A model generated the notes under the pieces. The model did not search any database and was not told where the DNA came from. It worked only from the letters and a program-made list of their open reading frames with translations. A DNA stretch of 6,262 bases, taken from NCBI GenBank assembly GCA_002359825.1, contig DENY01000064.1, positions 495 through 6,756 of the forward strand, in the 5' to 3' direction. Origin of the DNA: Bacteroidales bacterium UBA2632 (GTDB lineage Bacteria > Bacteroidota > Bacteroidia > Bacteroidales > Dysgonomonadaceae). Shown piece after piece: positions 1 through 5,622 of the stretch (position 1 is its first letter; each line of letters opens with the position of its first letter). A program made the translations under genes and the position numbers.

Positions 1-131
1 ATGTTATGAATAACTACTTCCTCGTCGGTGAGTAAAGTGGCGCAGATTACTTGTAGGGCTTCGTTCTTGGCTCCTTGTGGGGTGATTTCTCCGTGTAGTT
101 GGCGACCACCTTCTATAATAAATGAAGACAT
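1..131 (-). CDS. murA: UDP-N-acetylglucosamine 1-carboxyvinyltransferase MurA, N-terminal fragment
   Basis: Only the first 43 codons are present; the gene runs off the left edge. MurA transfers enolpyruvate from phosphoenolpyruvate to UDP-N-acetylglucosamine in the cytoplasm, the first committed step of peptidoglycan synthesis. The translation begins MSSFIIEGGRQLHGEI and continues into PQGAKNEALQVICATLL. This matches the MurA N-terminus, and Lys22-Asn23 fall at the same numbers as the substrate-binding Lys22 and Asn23 of E. coli MurA. The sequence most resembles Bacteroidales MurA as I remember it. The ATG at 129-131 lies 21 bp after the murB stop, so the two are probably co-transcribed, with the MurB substrate made by the very next gene. 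The catalytic Cys loop and the rest of the enzyme are outside the window and cannot be checked. Confidence 0.93.
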   Translation of the reverse strand, partial: MSSFIIEGGRQLHGEITPQGAKNEALQVICATLLTDEEVVIHN

Positions 132-152
132 GTAAGGGTTGTTTGTTTAGTT

Positions 153-1151
153 TTAATAGATTCTCACCTCCGGTTCTAACCAAATATGGAATTGAGAGTG
201 GACATCCTTTTGAATTTCCTTCATGAAATCTAAAATATCCTTCCCTCGCTTAGTGCCATAGTTAACAATAATGAGAGAATGGTGCTCATAAGTTCCCACC
301 AATCCACTGCGCTTGTTGCGATATCCAGCTTTGTCAATCAAGAAAGCCGATGAGGTTTTGAAACAATCCTCGTTTACAAAGTGGACGGTTGCATTAGGCA
401 ACTGTTTGAGCAGATTTTCTTTCTCTTTGTAAGTGAGAAATGGGTTTTTGAAGAAACTTCCAGCATTGGGCAGCAAGTCGTAGTCGGGCATTTTGCGGGT
501 TCTAATCTTCACAACTGCATTGCGGACATCCATCAATGTTGGATTTTCTACGCCCTCGAGTTCTTGTGCCACGTCAACATATTTTTCTTGATAGGTGAAC
601 GATTTGCTCAATCGAAACACAACCGATGTAATGATGTATTTCCCTGAGCGTTTGAAAATACTGTCGCGATAACCAAATTCGCACATCTCATTGGTGAAAT
701 CTTTCGTTTCTCCCGTTTCCAAGTGCACCGTTCTTACGAGTGTGATGATATCTTGCACCTCTGTTCCATAGGCTCCAATATTCTGTACTGGTGCTGCGCC
801 CACCGTGCTGGGGATTAAAGAGAGATTCTCGACTTCTGCATAGTTGTTTGCTACGCAATAGGCGACAAAATCGTCCCAGCTTTCGGATGCATTGGACTCA
901 ATTTCTATCACATTTTCGTCTTCGTACCATATATTGTTACCTTTCATTTGAGGGTGGATAACCAAACCGTCGAAATCTTTTGTAAAGAAAAGATTAAATC
1001 CACCTCCTAATATCAGTTTATCTTCGGTGGGGTAGTGTCTCACTATGTTGGACAACTCCTCTACTGTCTTGGGTTCACAAAAAAGCTTTGCTACAGCTTC
1101 GGTGCGAAAAGAATTGTAGGGTTTGAGTTGTATGTTATGTTGAATGTTCAT
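153..1151 (-). CDS. murB: UDP-N-acetylenolpyruvoylglucosamine reductase MurB
   Basis: Cytoplasmic FAD enzyme that uses NADPH to reduce the MurA product to UDP-N-acetylmuramic acid. At 332 residues it is close to E. coli MurB (342) and looks like a type I enzyme. Visible motifs: the N-terminal substrate/FAD segment YNSFRTEAVAK (12-22); the FAD-binding LGGGFNLFF (48-56); IPSTVGAAPVQNIGAYG (113-129); YRDS (161-164), whose Arg162 corresponds to the substrate Arg of the family; GSFFKNP (231-237) with Ser232 as the expected proton donor; and a C-terminal EPEVR (327-331), Glu328 being the expected second catalytic acid. No key residue is missing. The start is the first Met, preceded by an A-rich stretch with no clear Shine-Dalgarno sequence, as is usual in Bacteroidetes. 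It lies 41 bp downstream of the methyltransferase gene and 21 bp upstream of murA, with no terminator visible between them. Confidence 0.97.
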   Translation of the reverse strand: MNIQHNIQLKPYNSFRTEAVAKLFCEPKTVEELSNIVRHYPTEDKLILGGGFNLFFTKDFDGLVIHPQMKGNNIWYEDENVIEIESNASESWDDFVAYCVANNYAEVENLSLIPSTVGAAPVQNIGAYGTEVQDIITLVRTVHLETGETKDFTNEMCEFGYRDSIFKRSGKYIITSVVFRLSKSFTYQEKYVDVAQELEGVENPTLMDVRNAVVKIRTRKMPDYDLLPNAGSFFKNPFLTYKEKENLLKQLPNATVHFVNEDCFKTSSAFLIDKAGYRNKRSGLVGTYEHHSLIIVNYGTKRGKDILDFMKEIQKDVHSQFHIWLEPEVRIY

Positions 1152-1192
1152 TAATGTTGTTTTGATCTGTTAGTTTTTATTTTTGTTACAGC

Positions 1193-1900
1193 CTATTTAT
1201 AAAGGAGAAACACACACGGCTGCTTGTGCATATTGGGAAGATTATCTTTCCAAGCTCCCACTTTTTTTGTAGCAATCTGTTCATTGTCGCACGAAATATG
1301 CATAGCGATGCAAAGTTTCGTCTGAGGCTTGCAATGTAGGAGTATATCTTCTGCCAATTGGTTGTTTCGATAAGGCGTTTCGATGAAAATCTGGGTTTGC
1401 TCTTCATTATAGACCCGCGATTCCAATTGTTTTAGTTTCTTCACCCTCTCGTTGCCATCGATGGGGAGGTATCCGTGAAAGGCAAAGCTCTGCCCATTGA
1501 ATCCTGATGCCATCAATGACATCAAGATGGACGATGGGCCCACCAACGGGACCACTTTGTAATTGCTGCGTTGCGCAATGGCAACGACATCTGCCCCAGG
1601 ATCGGCAATGGCTGGGCAACCTGCTTCGGAAATTACGCCAACACTGTGGCCCGATTGCATCGGGTTCAGAAAGGAATTAATGTCTTTGGGCAATGTATGT
1701 TTGTTGAGTTCAAAGAATGTGAGACCATCTATATCAATTTCTGGATTGCACTTCTTGAGAAACCTTCGTGTTGATCGTACATTCTCTACAATGAAGTACG
1801 ACAGAGTGTTGATAATTTCAGTGTTGTAGTGTGGCAATACCTTGTCAATGGGTGTATCGCCCATTGTTACGGGAATTAAATATAGGGTAGGAGTTTTCAT
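1193..1900 (-). CDS. Short RsmI-like SAM-dependent methyltransferase (tetrapyrrole methylase fold)
   Basis: A 235-residue protein of the SAM-binding tetrapyrrole-methylase superfamily, nearest to RsmI, which 2'-O-methylates C1402 of 16S rRNA. RsmI landmarks are recognisable in order: LYLIPVTMGD (6-15, RsmI LYIVPTPIGN-like), VENVRSTRRFLK (38-49), SEAGCPAIADPG (91-102, RsmI SDAGTPLISDPG-like), VPLVGPSSILMSLMASGF (117-134), FHGYLP (141-146) and IETPYR (173-178, RsmI YESPHR-like). It is about 50 residues shorter than E. coli RsmI (286) and lacks the C-terminal extension. I regard it as the compact paralog common in Bacteroidales rather than RsmI itself, so no symbol is given and the substrate is unknown. 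It lies 41 bp upstream of murB on the same strand and probably shares its transcript. A promoter element lies about 65 bp upstream of its ATG. The stop codon is TAG. Confidence 0.85.
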   Translation of the reverse strand: MKTPTLYLIPVTMGDTPIDKVLPHYNTEIINTLSYFIVENVRSTRRFLKKCNPEIDIDGLTFFELNKHTLPKDINSFLNPMQSGHSVGVISEAGCPAIADPGADVVAIAQRSNYKVVPLVGPSSILMSLMASGFNGQSFAFHGYLPIDGNERVKKLKQLESRVYNEEQTQIFIETPYRNNQLAEDILLHCKPQTKLCIAMHISCDNEQIATKKVGAWKDNLPNMHKQPCVFLLYK

Positions 1901-1965
1901 TCTCTTTCTGACGTTTGTTTTATATCGCTATCTCATATTTGAACTAGCTTGCTATTATTGAAATA

Positions 1966-1973
1966 CAAATGTA
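1966..1973 (-). promoter_or_regulatory. Bacteroidetes -7 promoter element for the methyltransferase-murB-murA operon
   Basis: Read on the minus strand this is TACATTTG, a full match to the Bacteroidetes -7 consensus TAnnTTTG. It lies in the 115-bp gap before the methyltransferase and would give a leader of roughly 60 nt. I see no convincing TTTG -33 element about 20 bp further upstream, so the call rests on the -7 box and its position. The gap shows no clear hairpin terminator for the DUF6261-like gene, so read-through from that gene is also possible. Confidence 0.4.
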
Positions 1974-2015
1974 CCAATTTTAAAGGAAATGGACAGGTGT
2001 ATCAATTCTCTTTTT

Positions 2016-2756
2016 CTACAACGATGCATCCTCCTCCTTCTTTTTGGTGCGCTGTCGCATATTCGACACATATTTTTGCACCAACGTGTTCAAGAATAAT
2101 TTCAACGTTGCATATTTCTCTTCGCCCTCCACAATGGCCAAGGCATTTATCAATGCCACCATTTCCATAAACTCCTGCTGAACATCCAATCGTGCATTTT
2201 TTGCAACGCCGGGCACAAATTCTGCTTTAAATCTACTGCGAGCGTGTAGTTCACGGTCAAAAATCTGGGTGTTCGTTTGCAGTGCCATCACTGCATCGGT
2301 CAAGTTGAGGGTGGCAATGTGTTGTTTTGGCAAGTCTTTGGCCAAATCTTGCAATAGATTGATGAGGATGGCTGCTTTGGTGGTTTGAGATTGGCGCGAA
2401 ATTTCTCGACCACTTCCATAATATCTGAAAATCTTGAGCAACTCCTTCGATGCCTCCTCTTTTTGTGGCGAATACTTGTAGTTTTTGTAAGACCGCGCCA
2501 TCTTATATAGTGTGAGAATAGCATAATTGCACTCCTCCTCCACATCGAGCAATAGCTTGTTGTCGTGTTGACGCTCTTGCACAATCTCAATGTCGTAGAT
2601 ATCGAATGCTGTGCGCAATTTTGTTAGCTTTTCTTGGAAAGATGCGGGCATTTCTGCTTCCTTTCGCTCCATTAACGACAACGCATCGGCTGTTAATTGG
2701 AAAAACTCCCAGCGGGTGAGGCGTTCTAGCTTGTATGTGACTATATTCATGGTCAT
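2016..2756 (-). CDS. Uncharacterised Bacteroidales protein, probably DUF6261 family
   Basis: A 246-residue protein that I cannot assign a function. Length, the N-terminal pattern (YKLERLTRWEFFQLTADAL, 8-26) and a mostly helical, charged sequence resemble the Bacteroidales-restricted DUF6261 family; this is from memory of the family and is moderate in certainty. There is no signal peptide, no membrane segment and no recognisable catalytic motif. Helical stretches are likely around 38-62, 74-92, 100-112, 124-142 and 192-232. The tail (233-246, MRQRTKKKEEDASL) is strongly charged and probably disordered. Two in-frame ATGs are possible, at 2754-2756 and 2748-2750 (MTMNIV or MNIV); I keep the upstream one, but the second is equally plausible. 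The gene lies 115 bp before the methyltransferase. Upstream are a -7 promoter element and the 42-bp repeat array, so its control may depend on that array. Confidence 0.75.
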   Translation of the reverse strand: MTMNIVTYKLERLTRWEFFQLTADALSLMERKEAEMPASFQEKLTKLRTAFDIYDIEIVQERQHDNKLLLDVEEECNYAILTLYKMARSYKNYKYSPQKEEASKELLKIFRYYGSGREISRQSQTTKAAILINLLQDLAKDLPKQHIATLNLTDAVMALQTNTQIFDRELHARSRFKAEFVPGVAKNARLDVQQEFMEMVALINALAIVEGEEKYATLKLFLNTLVQKYVSNMRQRTKKKEEDASL

Positions 2757-2784
2757 ATTTCTTTAGAAATGTATGAGTCTGATG

Positions 2785-2792
2785 CAAATATA
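2785..2792 (-). promoter_or_regulatory. Bacteroidetes -7 promoter element for the DUF6261-like gene
   Basis: On the minus strand this reads TATATTTG, a full match to TAnnTTTG, 28 bp before the upstream ATG at 2756. The -33 position would fall near 2812-2816, inside the first 42-bp repeat unit, and holds no TTTG. A promoter with a good -7 and no -33 could depend on an activator bound to the neighbouring array; that last step is inference. Confidence 0.45.
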
Positions 2793-2807
2793 TACATTAA
2801 TCTTGAA

Positions 2808-3059
2808 GTGTGGTGTTAAATTCAATTCAAAATGGTGCATTGTCACGTGACAATGTCTCATTGTAAAGTTACATGGTAGTATTGACAAGTGTTATAGTAC
2901 TTATGTTATTTTACATAGCTACTTTGTCAATTGTCATAGTGCTTATGTTGTTTTACATGATAGCTTTGTCAACTGTCGATATAACATTGTGATATTACAA
3001 CACAGCAATGTCAGTTGTCAAAGTGGCTATGTAAAGAAAAACTTGTGCATTTGTCTAAA
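2808..3059. repeat. Degenerate 42-bp tandem repeat array, about six units
   Basis: Six successive 42-bp blocks align without gaps up to the last one: 2808-2849, 2850-2891, 2892-2933, 2934-2975, 2976-3017 and 3018-3059. Units 3 and 4 share 33 of 42 positions by hand count. The others match unit 4 at about 21-25 positions, concentrated in recurring cores: TTACAT in mid-unit, and TTGTCA followed two bases later by TG at the unit end. The last unit matches well over its first 15 bases and then needs a one-base indel. The array fills most of the gap between the EF-G2 terminator and the DUF6261-like promoter. The period of 42 bp is four turns of B-DNA, so the TTGTCA cores would face the same side of the helix. 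Function is unknown. Because 42 is a multiple of 3, stop-free frames cross the array, but none has a convincing gene signature. Confidence 0.75.
2838..2855. promoter_or_regulatory. 18-bp perfect palindrome CATTGTCACGTGACAATG
   Basis: The sequence equals its own reverse complement over 18 bp and is centred on CACGTG. It spans the junction of the first and second 42-bp units, and its arms are the TTGTCA core that ends most units. A symmetric site of this kind usually binds a dimeric regulator. It lies about 80 bp upstream of the DUF6261-like start and about 45 bp upstream of its -7 box. No regulator can be named from the sequence. Confidence 0.4.
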
Positions 3060-3119
3060 GAATAGTGGCATTCTGGCAAAAATCAATTGCTTTTCGCGTG
3101 AGATATGAATGGAAAATAT

Positions 3120-3156
3120 AAAAGGCCATCTCCCCATTTAAGAGAGACAGCCTTTT
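3120..3156 (-). terminator. Intrinsic terminator of the EF-G2 gene
   Basis: Arms 3120-3134 and 3142-3156 form a 15-bp stem with a 7-nt loop. In the minus-strand transcript every position pairs, using G-C, A-U and three G-U wobbles (AAAAGGCUGUCUCUC with GGGAGAUGGCCUUUU), ending in a U-run. In the plus-strand transcript the same three positions are A-C mismatches, so the structure favours the minus strand. It lies 45 bp after the EF-G2 stop codon and separates that gene from the repeat array. Confidence 0.85.
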
Positions 3157-3201
3157 GTTTATCAAAACTACTGTTTTAATCAGAAGAATCCAGCAAGAGT
3201 C

Positions 3202-5358
3202 TTAATCATCCTCTTGACTTTCTTCATAAGCTTTCAATAGTTTGTCTTGAATATCCGAGGGAACAAGTTCGTAGTTAGACAACTTCATCGTGAAAGATCC
3301 ACGGCCTCCCGTAAGAGAACTCAACGATGTGGAATAGTTTGACAATTCGGCTAGCGGAACTTTGGCTTTAATCTTCTCGAAACCTGCTTCGCTTTCCATT
3401 CCCATAATCATTGCTCGACGGCCTTGCAAGTCGCCCATGGCATCGCCCATGAAATCGCCTGGCACCGATACTTCAACATCATACACGGGTTCCAAAATTT
3501 TTGGACCTGCATTCTTAAATGCGGTGCTAAAAGCATTACGTCCGGCAAGCATAAACGAAATCTCGTTAGAGTCCACGGCATGCATTTTTCCGTCATACAC
3601 AATCACACGCACATCTCGTGCATACGATCCTGTGAGCGGTCCTTGCTCCATGCGAGCTGTAATGCCCTTCATAATGGCTGGCAAGAAACGAGTGTCAATG
3701 GCTCCACCTACAATACTGTTCACCAGTACCAGCTTACCACCCCATTCCAGTTCAATAGTTTGTACATCGCGCGACTGAATCTTGAATTCCTGTCCGTTGA
3801 ATTTATACATTGGAGGTACAGGTTCGCCTTCCACGTAAGGTTCTACAATGAGATGCACCTCGCCAAATTGTCCAGCACCGCCCGATTGTTTTTTGTGTCG
3901 GTACTCAGCACGAGCAACTTTTGTAATGGTTTCGCGATAGGGTATCCTTGGTTCTAAGTATTCAACTTCTATTTTATCGTTGTTCTCGAGTCTCCACTTC
4001 AGTGTTCTAAGGTGAAACTCACCTTGTCCCGAAACGATTGTTTGCTTCAATTCTTTCGATATCTCCACCAACCAGGTTGGGTCCTCTTCGCGCATTCGGT
4101 GGAGAGCTTCGCTCATTTTTTCTGCGTTTGCTTCGTTGAGCGGTCTTATTGCTCTGCGATAGCGAGGCTCTGGATACTTGATGATATCAAATTTTTGTTC
4201 AAGGCCTTTTGCATTTAAGGTGTTGCCCGTTCTCACGTTTTTCAATTTCACGGCAGCACCTATATCACCTGCTTCTAGTTGCTCTACTTTAGTGCGCAAT
4301 TGGCCAGCTACAGAGTATATCTGTCCGAGTCTTTCTTTCGACAGGCGGTCAACATTCGTAAAGTCATCGCCTTCTTTCACTCTTCCCGACATCACTTTGA
4401 AGTAGGAGACTTCTCCAATATGGGGCTCAACTGTTGTTTTGAAAAAGAAAAGACTAGCGGGAGCTTCCGAATCTGGTTTTACCTCTTCGCCATCTGTGTT
4501 CATGGGAGATTTCATTTGATCGGGCGATGGAGCAACAATGCTCAGGAAGTTCATCACACGGTGAACCGCCATGTTCTTTTCTGCCGATGTGCAGAAAACG
4601 GGGAACAAGTCGCGGTTGATCATTCCTTTTTGAATACCATCGCGCATTTCCTCTTCGGTCAAAGTGCCTTGGTCGAAATATTTTTCCATCAGTCCTTCGT
4701 CGTTTTCGGCTGCAGCTTCCAATAGTGCTTGATAGTATCCTTCCGCTCTTTCGGTTTCGCTTTCGGGGATTTCCAACACTTCGGGTGCAGTGGCGCCGGG
4801 AGCCCATTTATACATTTTCCGTTTCAATACATCAACGATAGCATCAAACGAAGGTCCGCTTGTAATGGGGTATTGTACGGGTACAACTTTGTTTCCGTAT
4901 ATTTCTTGCAGATTGGTTAGTGCGTTTTCGTAGTCGGCTTTGTCGTGATCTAATTGGTTAATCACAAATACTACGGGGGTATTGTATCTTTTGGTATATC
5001 TAAATTGATTTAGAGTACCAACCTCCACACCGCTTGGAGCATCAATCAACATGATGGACATGTCGGCAACATTGAGAGCTGAAATTACGCCTCCCACAAA
5101 GTCATCCGACCCAGGGCAGTCAATAAAGTTCATCTTCTTGTCTTTCCATTCAATTGAGAGCACAGTTGAGAATACCGAATATTCGTATTCTTTCTCAACT
5201 GGATAGTAGTCGCTCACTGTGTTTCCGGCATCTATGGTGCCACGTCGTTTTATAAGACCACTCTCGAAAAGGATTGCCTCGGCGAAAGTGGTCTTACCTG
5301 TTCCCGAACCGCCTAAGATGGCAATGTTCTTAATTTCATTGGTTTTATAGACTTTCAT
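3202..5358 (-). CDS. fusA2: EF-G paralog (EF-G2/FusA2 type) with degenerate GTPase motifs
   Basis: A 718-residue translation elongation factor G-like protein with full EF-G architecture: G domain (about 1-280), domain II (about 300-385), domain III (about 395-470), domain IV (about 470-610, with KQSGGAGQFGEVHL at 490-503 and tip DGKMHAVDSNE at 589-599) and domain V (about 620-700, VPLAELSNYSTSLSSLTGGRG). Nucleotide motifs are altered. The P-loop is GGSGTGKTT (16-24) instead of AHIDAGKTT, losing the conserved Asp. Switch I reads EKEYEYSVFS where EF-G has the RGIT core, losing the Mg-binding Thr. Switch II is DCPGSDDF (80-87) instead of DTPGHVDF, putting Ser84 where the catalytic His belongs. 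The base-specificity motif is NQLD (134-137). The protein closely resembles the Bacteroides EF-G2, reported in B. thetaiotaomicron to support translation without GTPase activity and to aid gut colonisation. It is followed by its own terminator and is divergent from the ATPase gene. The start is supported by the conserved N-terminus MKVYKTNEIKN. Confidence 0.93.
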   Translation of the reverse strand: MKVYKTNEIKNIAILGGSGTGKTTFAEAILFESGLIKRRGTIDAGNTVSDYYPVEKEYEYSVFSTVLSIEWKDKKMNFIDCPGSDDFVGGVISALNVADMSIMLIDAPSGVEVGTLNQFRYTKRYNTPVVFVINQLDHDKADYENALTNLQEIYGNKVVPVQYPITSGPSFDAIVDVLKRKMYKWAPGATAPEVLEIPESETERAEGYYQALLEAAAENDEGLMEKYFDQGTLTEEEMRDGIQKGMINRDLFPVFCTSAEKNMAVHRVMNFLSIVAPSPDQMKSPMNTDGEEVKPDSEAPASLFFFKTTVEPHIGEVSYFKVMSGRVKEGDDFTNVDRLSKERLGQIYSVAGQLRTKVEQLEAGDIGAAVKLKNVRTGNTLNAKGLEQKFDIIKYPEPRYRRAIRPLNEANAEKMSEALHRMREEDPTWLVEISKELKQTIVSGQGEFHLRTLKWRLENNDKIEVEYLEPRIPYRETITKVARAEYRHKKQSGGAGQFGEVHLIVEPYVEGEPVPPMYKFNGQEFKIQSRDVQTIELEWGGKLVLVNSIVGGAIDTRFLPAIMKGITARMEQGPLTGSYARDVRVIVYDGKMHAVDSNEISFMLAGRNAFSTAFKNAGPKILEPVYDVEVSVPGDFMGDAMGDLQGRRAMIMGMESEAGFEKIKAKVPLAELSNYSTSLSSLTGGRGSFTMKLSNYELVPSDIQDKLLKAYEESQEDD

Positions 5359-5399
5359 GTGTAAATAGTTTATATAATTAAATCTAGAAACTACATATC

Positions 5400-5428
5400 A
5401 AAAAGACTTTGCTTTATGCAAAGCCTTT
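5400..5428 (-). promoter_or_regulatory. Terminator-like hairpin in the EF-G2 leader
   Basis: In the minus-strand transcript AAAGGCUUUGC (5428 to 5418) pairs with GCAAAGUCUUU (5412 to 5402) around a 5-nt loop, with one G-U wobble, and the 3' arm runs into a U5 stretch (5404-5400). In the plus-strand transcript the wobble becomes an A-C mismatch, so the element fits the minus strand better. It ends 42 bp before the EF-G2 ATG, and no minus-strand gene lies upstream that would need a terminator. It may be an attenuator in the EF-G2 leader or the end of a small RNA. If the promoter lies downstream of it, it is neither. Confidence 0.4.
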
Positions 5429-5437
5429 GTTTTATTG

Positions 5438-5447
5438 CTTGCGCAAG
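5438..5447. promoter_or_regulatory. 10-bp palindrome CTTGCGCAAG in the divergent intergenic region
   Basis: A perfect GC-centred palindrome in AT-rich surroundings, about 80 bp upstream of the EF-G2 start and just before the leader hairpin on that strand. It could be a half of a larger operator or a short RNA stem. A palindrome of this length can also arise by chance. Confidence 0.2.
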
Positions 5448-5481
5448 TTATCAAAAACTATTGAAAAGTGCGCTTCCTCAT

Positions 5482-5501
5482 TATATGTTTTAAAACATAT
5501 A
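5482..5501. promoter_or_regulatory. 20-bp perfect palindrome TATATGTTTTAAAACATATA
   Basis: The 20 bp equal their own reverse complement. The site lies 124 bp upstream of the EF-G2 start and 122 bp upstream of the ATPase start, almost midway between the divergent genes, where a shared operator would be expected. Its A/T content raises the chance of a random origin, but a 20-bp perfect match is still long. No regulator can be named. Confidence 0.4.
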
Positions 5502-5622
5502 TTCGCTTTAGAATGACTTTTTGTGAAATGAGAGATTCAGTGAAACAATAATGATAATTTGATTGTTTATAATAAATCAAAACTCGCACTATACACATTT
5601 TCTTCACTATAAACAGTAATTC

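Noticed and set aside
2808..3059. A CRISPR array.
   Set aside because: There is no alternation of identical repeats with unique spacers. The whole 42-bp unit repeats in degenerate form, and no cas gene is present.
2851..3108. An 85-codon stop-free plus-strand frame across the repeat array, with a 14-residue repeat such as HSAYVVLHDSFVNC.
   Set aside because: It has no ATG, and any stop-free frame in a 42-bp unit stays open across tandem copies because 42 is divisible by 3. The openness is therefore expected without selection.
3164..3177. A small inverted repeat (AAAAC/GTTTT) between the EF-G2 stop and its terminator.
   Set aside because: The 5-bp A/T-rich stem is too weak to call, and the 15-bp terminator next to it accounts for transcript ending.
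5520..5561. A plus-strand promoter for the ATPase using TTTG at 5520-5523 and TAATTTG at 5555-5561.
   Set aside because: The second box is one base short of TAnnTTTG, and the spacing of about 31 bp is too long for a Bacteroidetes -33/-7 pair.
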